64,000 bases of DNA, taken from contig NZ_BAABLD010000005.1 in the NCBI RefSeq assembly GCF_039544165.1, positions 310,001 to 374,000 on the forward strand, given 5' to 3'. The notes beneath the pieces are model-generated. The model searched no databases, was not told where the DNA came from, and saw nothing but the letters and a program-made list of their open reading frames with translations. Positions 57,099 through 64,000 of the stretch are shown here, in pieces. The stretch's first letter is position 1; each line of letters begins with the position of its first letter. The DNA is from Viridibacterium curvum (GTDB taxonomy: Bacteria; Pseudomonadota; Gammaproteobacteria; Burkholderiales; Rhodocyclaceae). The position numbers and the translations under genes are program-made.

Positions 57099-59847
57099 AC
57101 CCGTATTCCACGCCTCCAACGGCGCCAGCGTGCGTCGCCCTGTCTTGCAAGGGCGTCAGCCTGTCGCCGCTATCTGGTTTCCTGGCGGGCTGTTCGGCAT
57201 TACTGAACGCAAGCTACGCATTCTCGACTCCTGGCGGGTGGGGGCGCGGCTGTACGCCTTCGCCGACGGTGATTTGCTGCGCTATGCGAGCAGCGAGGAG
57301 ATGGATACCGAAGGCATGAAGGGCTGGCCCTTGCGTAACGATGATGGCGTGCTGTGCTCGGCCGTGCTTGAGCCTGTCGAGACGGCACATCTGCCTCTCG
57401 CTGACGTCCGCCTTGTCGTCGGGGGCAATATCGTGTCGCTGAAGTTCTCCGAGGGGAAGGTCGTCGATCCGGGAGAATGGCTGCACGTTGGCGACTATGC
57501 CCTGATCGATACCTATGACTGTCGCGCCACCTTGCCGCCACCAGAGATGGAAGTGCCGCAGGGCATGCCGGACGTACGTGAAGTGCTGGGGCCAGCCGTG
57601 CCATCCTCCAGCCCCGAGCGCGAGGGTTTTCTGCGCGCCATGCAGGCGCGGGGCGCTGCAGGTGACAAGGGCAGCTCGTCGGGCATGGCGGGCGGGGGGC
57701 GCGGCGGACTCGTCAGTAGTGTCCTTACTGGTTTGCTGTTTGGTGGGCTGGCTGCTGTGCTCGGGGCGCTAGGTATTGGGGGGCGTGGCGGCAATGCGCA
57801 GCAGGGCAGTGGTGCATTGAAGCAGCACGCATGGGGCGACGAAGTTGCGCCACGCCAGACTCAGCGCCCGTCGCAGCGCTGGCGCTCCTGGCTGGCAAAG
57901 CTGGCGATGACGACGCGCTTGTCCGGTCTGCTTGGCCGCCAACACGCAGCCTATCTGCAGCGCATGATCGAGATGTTCGAATCGGGCAAGCTCGATGAGG
58001 CCTTGCGTCATGCCATACCGCTGGGAGGTGACACGGATTCGCTGGGCCAGGCCTTCGGTACGCCGCAGGCGCGCAGCGATCTGTCGTTGAGCCAGCATCT
58101 CCGGCAGGCGCCCTCCGTCAACTACGGCGAGAGTGTCGACGACTACCTCAGGAAGCTTTATCGACAGAGCTTCCAGAAGCTCGACCGTGAGGGGCGCATA
58201 GAGGAGGCCGTCTTCATCCTGGCTGAGCTGCTGCAGAGTCGTCAGGAGGCGTTGGACTACCTCGAAAAGCATGGGCGCTTCAAACAGGCGGCTGATCTGG
58301 CACTGGCCTGGGACCGGCCATCCGATGTCATTGTCAGACTGAGCTGTCTCGCCGGAGACTGGCGGCGAGCCATTGCCGTAGCGCGTCGCGATGGTTCTTT
58401 CGCCAACGCCGTGTTAATGCTCGAGAAGAAGTACCCGGATCCGGCACGGCAGCTGCGTCTGGCATGGGGCGAGACGCTGGCGGCACAAGGCAGATGGCTG
58501 GAGGCTGTCGATGCAGTATGGTCTGTGGACGAGGCGCGTGAGATGGCCCGCCAGTGGCTGCTCGCGGCCGAGGCCAGCGGAGGCTTTCTCGCCGCGCGGG
58601 CATTGGTGAAGCGTGCGGCACTCTTGCCGGACACGCTGGATACCTATGCTGAGTACCTCATGGCGTTGCGTGACGAACCGGAGCGCAGCGAAGAGCGTGC
58701 AGCCCTGGCCGAGGCGCTGATTGCCATTCCGGCAAAGGGACGCACTGCGGGTCTTGCACGTGTCATCGTGAATGCCGTGCTGGAAGATCAGGCGATGGAA
58801 ACGGGGCGACTCGACAAGAAGGCGCTGCAGCGCCTGCTGGACCTTTCCGGTGATCGCGTGCTGCAGTCAGACCTGCCCAACGCATCCTTGCCCGTGGCGA
58901 AGCTCAAACCACTGGCAAGCCTCACCAGATGTGGTGAATGGCAGGCACCACAAGCCGGGCTGAGAGCCATACTTGATGCCGTGCCGCTGGAGGCAGGGCG
59001 CTATCTGCTGGCATTGGGAGAGGCCGGTGTCGTTGTTGTCGGCAAGGATGGCGAGAGCATTTGCCGCTTCCCCGTGCCCGCAGAGCACTTCGTCATTGCC
59101 GGCAGCGGCCAGGTTGCACTGGCGCTTGTACGCCGCAGCGAAGTGTGGCGCGTCACGCGTCTTGATCTGAGCCTTCGCAGCGTCAGCGATCTGGGCGTCA
59201 TCCAGTGTGACCACCATGCCAGACGATTCGATGGCAGCAACTGGAGTGTCGTGCAGGGCAAGTCCTTGCGTGTGCTCGACACCACGCGCTCACTGCAGTC
59301 CGTGCTGTGGCAGGTGAACGATCTGCCCGGCCCTGTCCACGCCCTGTTCTCTGACGGCAACATTGAGCAATTGCTGATCAGGGGCGCGGATGGTGCCTGT
59401 GAGTGGTGGCGCTACACCTTGCCGGAGCGTCGTCTGGCCGGTCGTGACGACGTGCGGCTCGAACCTGAGCAGTGGCCAATACTGGGGCGTCGCTTCGAAG
59501 TGACGCGGCTATCGCTTGCCGAGCCTGGTGATGGTCCAGTTGTGCTGAGCTATACCAGTCACACAGGAGCCCGCGTGTTACCCCTGCCTGTGATGGAGTG
59601 GGGAGAGGTTCTCAACCTGCAGGTCTATGGCGACTGGCTGGCGATTGCCATGCGTCTTCAGGACACCGCTGCCGTGTGGTTCATCCATATGCCCGACGGA
59701 CAGTGCAAGGCCAGCGTCACCTGGCCATTAACGAATGGCATCGGACTGCGTGTCGAGGGCTCTCGCTGGTTGGCTTTCGACCAGCAGGGTCGCCTGTTTG
59801 CGCTGGACACAGACAGCTGCGCCAGCGCACGTATCGCTGTGCAATAA
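57088..59847 (+). CDS. Large bpX6-like beta-propeller protein with membrane segment
   Basis: 919 residues from ATG 57088, overlapping the previous gene by 11 bases. Domains: an N-terminal beta module (1-150; HASNGASVRRPVLQGRQPVA, the bpX6-like start); a Gly/Ser linker with one hydrophobic segment at 207-230 (LVSSVLTGLLFGGLAAVLGA); an alpha-solenoid (about 280-580, with LQRMIEMFESGKLDEALRHA and FILAELLQSRQEALDYLEKH); and a C-terminal propeller (620-919) with repeated WSVVQGKSLRVLD, LAFDQQGRLFALD blades. It resembles the scaffold component of MoxR ternary systems. It ends 30 bases from the converging helicase. Confidence 0.75.
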   Translation: MQAEPVFHASNGASVRRPVLQGRQPVAAIWFPGGLFGITERKLRILDSWRVGARLYAFADGDLLRYASSEEMDTEGMKGWPLRNDDGVLCSAVLEPVETAHLPLADVRLVVGGNIVSLKFSEGKVVDPGEWLHVGDYALIDTYDCRATLPPPEMEVPQGMPDVREVLGPAVPSSSPEREGFLRAMQARGAAGDKGSSSGMAGGGRGGLVSSVLTGLLFGGLAAVLGALGIGGRGGNAQQGSGALKQHAWGDEVAPRQTQRPSQRWRSWLAKLAMTTRLSGLLGRQHAAYLQRMIEMFESGKLDEALRHAIPLGGDTDSLGQAFGTPQARSDLSLSQHLRQAPSVNYGESVDDYLRKLYRQSFQKLDREGRIEEAVFILAELLQSRQEALDYLEKHGRFKQAADLALAWDRPSDVIVRLSCLAGDWRRAIAVARRDGSFANAVLMLEKKYPDPARQLRLAWGETLAAQGRWLEAVDAVWSVDEAREMARQWLLAAEASGGFLAARALVKRAALLPDTLDTYAEYLMALRDEPERSEERAALAEALIAIPAKGRTAGLARVIVNAVLEDQAMETGRLDKKALQRLLDLSGDRVLQSDLPNASLPVAKLKPLASLTRCGEWQAPQAGLRAILDAVPLEAGRYLLALGEAGVVVVGKDGESICRFPVPAEHFVIAGSGQVALALVRRSEVWRVTRLDLSLRSVSDLGVIQCDHHARRFDGSNWSVVQGKSLRVLDTTRSLQSVLWQVNDLPGPVHALFSDGNIEQLLIRGADGACEWWRYTLPERRLAGRDDVRLEPEQWPILGRRFEVTRLSLAEPGDGPVVLSYTSHTGARVLPLPVMEWGEVLNLQVYGDWLAIAMRLQDTAAVWFIHMPDGQCKASVTWPLTNGIGLRVEGSRWLAFDQQGRLFALDTDSCASARIAVQ

Positions 59848-59877
59848 AGCGCCGCTGCGCATTAGCGCAGCGTCCCG

Positions 59878-62800
59878 TCACGCTTCCTCGACGTAGCCCT
59901 TGCGTAGTTTTTCAGCGACGAGCTTGTCCATCTCCCGTCTGGCGCGCTCGGCTGACTCGAACTGCTTGAGTGCGCTTTGTCCTGCTGTGCCGATACGGCC
60001 ATAGCTGACATCAAGTTCGCAGCCCTTAACCCGCGCCCGCCAGAACTTCCGCGACCCGCCTTGCTCGAAGCGCAGCGCCACAACATGCTCTGCAGTATCC
60101 TCGGTCTCCTTGATGGAAGGGCCGGAGGTCGCTTCTTCAGGCGCGGCGGAACTGACAGGGGCGGGGCTCAGGGGCTCGACGGGGCTTTCCAGCTCGACAT
60201 CGAGAGCCTTGTCCTCGCCGTTGGCAAGAAGGGTCTCGATGCGGGCGATCACCGCGTCCGGATCGTCCAGCCAGTCGCGGCCGGGAATGTCGAGTACCTG
60301 CCAGCCGAAGCTGCGCAGGATGCCCGGCCGGAACACGTAACGCTCCATCGTGTCGGCCACTGCATCATCAGGCCTGTCCAGCAGGATAGCGAGTGCATAG
60401 CCGGCGCCTGCCGGGTCGACGATGGCGAGATCGCAACGGAACTGCGAACGGCCGACGCTGACATGCACCGTGTGGCCCCGCGCCTGCAGGCCAGCTGCAA
60501 TCGCGTCACGGATGCTGTCGGGCGGCACGTCGCGCGTGAAAGCACTGCGTGCCCCGTGGTTGAGGGCGCCGAGCACTGACTGCGCGCGTTCGAACTGTCC
60601 CACGGCGCTGGATTGCGCAAACTGCAGGAAGGCACGCAGTGCTGCGGCCCCATCGTTGTGAACGTTGGTGATGGCCTCTGCCTGGATGGTCGTGACGACG
60701 GCCATGCGGTGGCGCGCTCGGCTGAAGATGACGTTCAGCCGCTTCTCGCCGCCGCGCTGGTTGATCGGACCGAAGTTCATGAGCATCTTGCCGTCCGGAC
60801 CTGGCGCGTAGCAGATGCTGAGAATGATCACGTCGCGTTCGTCGCCTTGCACGTTCTCGAGGTTCTTGACGAACAATCCGTTGAACTGATCGTCGTCCTC
60901 ACGCACGTACTCGCGCTCCAGCTGCGTGGCGAATTCCTGATCCTGTGCGGCAAGAGCATCCAGGGCTGTCTCGATGGCACTCTGCTGTGCTTCCGAAAAA
61001 GCCACGATGCCGATGCTGAGCCCCGTATCCCTGCGCAGCATTTCGCGGACGACCTGCGCGATGTAGCGCGCCTCGGGCACGTTGCAACGCTCGGCATAGA
61101 CGCCGTCTGCCAGTCGGTGGAAGCTGATTGGCCGGGCAAGCAAGGTGTCCGTACCCTGGATGCCAATCCCCTCGGTGTCCGAGAGCACGGGGGCGGGCTC
61201 GGCTTCCGTCTGTTCCAGTGCCCGGTCCGGAATGGTCACCAGGCGACCATCGTAGAAAGCTGCATTGGAGAAACTGATCAGCGATTCGTGGCGGCTGCGG
61301 TAGTGCCAGGCCAGCAGGGTGGCGGGCAGATTGCGAGCTGCCTGATTGAGCAGACTGTCTGAGTCGAGGTTTATCGCAATACGTTCTCCGTCTTCTTCGA
61401 TGATGATTTCATCTTCACCTTCCGAACCGGAGGTGCTGAAGAAGCTGGTCGGCGGCAGCTGCATTTCGTCCCCCACGACCACGACCTGCTTTGCGCGACT
61501 GAGCGCCGGAACGGCTTCCTCGGTCGGGATCTGGCTGGCCTCGTCGAAGATCACCACGTCGAACAGGTCGTGGGACAGGGGCAGGGTGTCCGATACGGAC
61601 AGCGGACTCATCAGCCAGATGGGCTTGATGTCGTTGATGACCATGCCGGTTTCGTCGTCGCAGAGATCGCGGATCGAGCGATATCGCATGCTCTTGCCGA
61701 ATTCGTGTTCCAGCTCGCGACGTCCCGTCGAGTAGAGCTTCTTGAAGTTCTTGCCCTCGGTGTCGAGCTGCGTCGCAGACAGCGCAGTGGTGCGTACGTG
61801 CTCGGCAAACTGCCGATGCCAGGTGGCGCGTACGACTTGTGCGTTCAGGGCAAACAGATCGCGCTGGATGCGTGCGACCGCGCGCGCAGACTGCGCCAGG
61901 CCGGCGCCACCGAAACGCGCCAGGACCGGGCTTTCGCGTTCGAGCCGGCGCAGTGCTTCGTCGGCGATCAATGCGTCGAGCAGGGCCGGTGCGTGGTCGA
62001 GCCGTTGCAGTGCCATCGCGCAGGCTGGATCGGCGGCATGAACGGCGCGTAGCAGCGGCAGCAGATCTGGCAGGTCATCGAGCGCTTCGCGCAGGTCGCG
62101 CATCTGTTCAGCGATATCACCGAGGCGCACGCCTGTGTCCAGCACCAGAGACTCACTTGCCTGTGCGGCAAGCTGACGCAGCGACTCCTTAGCGGATGCC
62201 ACGGCCCGAGTCGCGCCGACAGGGTCTGCTGAACGCGTGAGCTGATCGATCATCGTGCGCAAAGCGCCGCCGGATTGCAGTCTCTGGGTCAATTCGCCCA
62301 GTGCCTGCAGGAAGCCCTGCATGTCTGCCACACCGTAGTGTTTGCGTGCGGCGGCTTCGGCAGAGCGCAACGCGCTTGTTGCGGCGTGTTCCGCGGCAAG
62401 CGCATCCAGCACCTTGGTGTAACCGGGATGCACCGCATGTTTGGCAAAGTCATAGCGGCGCTTGATTTCGCCGCGCACGCGCCACCAGTCTGGCTGGAGC
62501 CAGCGCATTACGGATGATTCGTGGCGACGGACGACGGCCAGTGCGGAATCCGTGTCTTCCGGTGTCAGTTTTTCGCGCCAGTGGGTCGTCGCCACCTGCG
62601 TGTTGTTCAGGGCTTCCGTCAGATTTTCGAGATCGACTCGAGTTTCGCGCAGTGATGCTTGTGCGGCGGACTGGGCATTCAGCAGCTCAAGGTGCGCAGC
62701 CAGACCGGTTGCGAGCAACCAGTCCGCATCCTCCGTAATGTTTTTGGCATGTTCGAGGCTACTGTCGTGGCGGATCAGGCCGGTCTCGTCGTCGAGCAGT

Positions 62801-64000
62801 GGGTCCAGTGCATCGAAGAGTGCGTCCATGTCCTGGCATAGCTGCTCAGCGCGGCCGAACGCATGCTCGTCGGCGAGCAGGGCGGCTGACAGGAGTGCGA
62901 AGGGGTGCCCAGCCAGGCTTTCCAGACCGAAGCGTTCGCGCATTGCGCGATGGACGCGCTGTGTCAGGTCGCGCTGTCGGTCCCAATTGGCGAGTGATGG
63001 CAGGCGTTCGCGCCGGGCCTGTCCCAGTTCGGGCACTTCCGGAAGATCCTGCAGGCGGCGCAGCAGCGCACGTACGCTGCCTCCCAGGCTATCGCGTGCC
63101 GCCGCCATTGCCAATTCGAAGGCTTCCAGGCGTTGCTGGTGGGAGCCCAATTCATCGGTGAGCGTGCGCCGTTGCACCTGCAGATTGTCACCATTGTGTG
63201 GCGCTACAATCCAGCCTTCGTAACAGGTCTTGAGATCCGTGACGAAGGCCTTCTTGTCCGTTTGGGAGTCATGGATCAGGCAACACAGGGAATCGATGCC
63301 GCTCTGCTTGAGGCGGTGGAACACCACGTCGAGTGCCGCACGTTTTTCGCAAACAAACAGTACGCGCTTGCCGCGACCGGCGTAGTCGGCAATCAGGTTG
63401 GTGATGGTTTGCGACTTTCCCGTACCGGGCGGCCCCTGGATGATGAAGCTGCGCTCGGTGCGGGCCAGGCTGACGGCGGCGTTCTGGGTCGCGTCGGAAG
63501 CGACGACGCTCCACAGCGCGCTGGCAGGCAGTAGCGGAGCCGCGGCAGTTTCCAGTTCGCGCGGTTCAATCGAGAACACGCGATCAAACGATGGATTGGT
63601 CTCCGGGCTGTCCAGCAGTTGCGAATAATCGCGAACCAGAGACATCTTCTTGTAATTGAAGTTGGCCAGCGTCACCTGGGTCAGGTCGAGATCCCATGCG
63701 TAGCGATGGCCTTGCGACTCTTCCAGCACGTAGGCCGTGCGATCCGCGACATCTTCGACCACGTCGCTCATATGCGGCTGACGCAATCTGCTGCTCGGTG
63801 CTGCGCCAGCTTCGAGGCGTTGTGGCAGTTCGCTGGGGCGTACCCAGTGCTCGTACATGGCGCGTCCGAGCGGGCGGTAGTCATCCTGTGCGTAACTGTA
63901 TGGCGGCAGCCAGCTGCCTTTGCTGGACACGACCTTGCTGGCCGGACGACGGCGCTGATATTGCTGCATGCGTTGCAGCGCCTTCTGGCGCACTAGCTTG
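59878..64000 (-). CDS. Giant SF1 helicase with restriction-like nuclease and WGR domains (5' end outside window)
   Basis: At least 1373 residues are visible and the frame stays open at the right edge. Walker A GPPGTGKSQTITNLIADY begins near visible residue 187. The DEAD-like motif is VVIFDEASQIPTEEAVPALS; later motifs include LLAWHYRSRHESLISFSNAA and NVQGDERDVIILSICYAPG, then GGEKRLNVIFSRARHRMAVV. These define DUF4011/AAA_11-AAA_12 type SF1 helicases. Next comes a Vsr/DUF559-type PD-(D/E)XK module (GRSQFRCDLAIVDPAGAGYA). The last 70 residues are a WGR domain (DVSYGRIGTAGQS), known from PARPs and defence proteins. Convergent with the MoxR cassette. Confidence 0.88.
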   Translation of the reverse strand, partial: KLVRQKALQRMQQYQRRRPASKVVSSKGSWLPPYSYAQDDYRPLGRAMYEHWVRPSELPQRLEAGAAPSSRLRQPHMSDVVEDVADRTAYVLEESQGHRYAWDLDLTQVTLANFNYKKMSLVRDYSQLLDSPETNPSFDRVFSIEPRELETAAAPLLPASALWSVVASDATQNAAVSLARTERSFIIQGPPGTGKSQTITNLIADYAGRGKRVLFVCEKRAALDVVFHRLKQSGIDSLCCLIHDSQTDKKAFVTDLKTCYEGWIVAPHNGDNLQVQRRTLTDELGSHQQRLEAFELAMAAARDSLGGSVRALLRRLQDLPEVPELGQARRERLPSLANWDRQRDLTQRVHRAMRERFGLESLAGHPFALLSAALLADEHAFGRAEQLCQDMDALFDALDPLLDDETGLIRHDSSLEHAKNITEDADWLLATGLAAHLELLNAQSAAQASLRETRVDLENLTEALNNTQVATTHWREKLTPEDTDSALAVVRRHESSVMRWLQPDWWRVRGEIKRRYDFAKHAVHPGYTKVLDALAAEHAATSALRSAEAAARKHYGVADMQGFLQALGELTQRLQSGGALRTMIDQLTRSADPVGATRAVASAKESLRQLAAQASESLVLDTGVRLGDIAEQMRDLREALDDLPDLLPLLRAVHAADPACAMALQRLDHAPALLDALIADEALRRLERESPVLARFGGAGLAQSARAVARIQRDLFALNAQVVRATWHRQFAEHVRTTALSATQLDTEGKNFKKLYSTGRRELEHEFGKSMRYRSIRDLCDDETGMVINDIKPIWLMSPLSVSDTLPLSHDLFDVVIFDEASQIPTEEAVPALSRAKQVVVVGDEMQLPPTSFFSTSGSEGEDEIIIEEDGERIAINLDSDSLLNQAARNLPATLLAWHYRSRHESLISFSNAAFYDGRLVTIPDRALEQTEAEPAPVLSDTEGIGIQGTDTLLARPISFHRLADGVYAERCNVPEARYIAQVVREMLRRDTGLSIGIVAFSEAQQSAIETALDALAAQDQEFATQLEREYVREDDDQFNGLFVKNLENVQGDERDVIILSICYAPGPDGKMLMNFGPINQRGGEKRLNVIFSRARHRMAVVTTIQAEAITNVHNDGAAALRAFLQFAQSSAVGQFERAQSVLGALNHGARSAFTRDVPPDSIRDAIAAGLQARGHTVHVSVGRSQFRCDLAIVDPAGAGYALAILLDRPDDAVADTMERYVFRPGILRSFGWQVLDIPGRDWLDDPDAVIARIETLLANGEDKALDVELESPVEPLSPAPVSSAAPEEATSGPSIKETEDTAEHVVALRFEQGGSRKFWRARVKGCELDVSYGRIGTAGQSALKQFESAERARREMDKLVAEKLRKGYVEEA

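Overview
The window reads as one high-GC betaproteobacterial chromosome segment. The evidence is a PEP-CTERM protein, a betaproteobacterial-style rimP-nusA-infB-rbfA-truB block, a gcvT-gcvH-gcvP operon behind a tandem glycine riboswitch, and an NrtR-controlled NAD salvage operon. A Rhodocyclales-type host (Zoogloea or Uliginosibacterium-like) is an inference from this mix, not something the sequence proves. I saw no rRNA, tRNA, CRISPR array or complete insertion sequence.

1-8.6 kb holds scattered small transcription units: a cut-off lamin-tail-domain exported protein, a membrane metallophosphoesterase, a DUF5710 protein, a PEP-CTERM protein, a MarR/DUF1398 pair next to an Old Yellow Enzyme, and an alginate lyase lipoprotein. 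A REP-associated tyrosine transposase (RAYT) lies among palindromes of the kind it may mobilise. 8.6-20 kb is the most rearranged part. It has a lipoprotein islet that looks AT-richer, a toxin-antitoxin pair sandwiched between two broken copies of the gcvP 3' end, an arsR-AHSA1-gfa operon, a TetR-controlled tripartite efflux operon (outer membrane factor, HlyD, MFS), an IS481 remnant, a MINPP-type phytase lipoprotein, and a tandem duplication of the phytase 3' end with REPIN-like elements.

20-25 kb is the glycine cleavage operon (T, H, a small membrane protein, P) under a glycine riboswitch with an intrinsic-terminator platform. A REP-like double palindrome sits in frame inside gcvP. 25-44 kb is mainly housekeeping: CPBP protease, PHP phosphoesterase, YciO-like protein, trpS, scpA, scpB, rluB, then rimP-nusA-infB-rbfA-truB behind a promoter and attenuator. 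A histidine phosphatase, a MASE1 sensor kinase/FixJ regulator pair, a UspA-like protein, a methyltransferase and an unknown membrane protein follow.

44.5-64 kb is the most interesting region. A divergent NrtR repressor faces nine co-directional genes: nicotinamidase-like hydrolase, pncB, nadE, NadM-Nudix, DUF4291, pnuC, NadR-like, ADP-ribosylglycohydrolase and KptA RNA 2'-phosphotransferase. Together they can take up and rebuild NAD and act on ADP-ribose or 2'-phosphate marks. Directly downstream is a four-gene MoxR AAA-ATPase, vWA-like and beta-propeller (bpX-type ternary) cassette, which meets tail-to-tail a very large helicase carrying a restriction-like nuclease domain and a C-terminal WGR domain. 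The family assignments are good. The idea that these form one NAD-linked stress or conflict module is inference.
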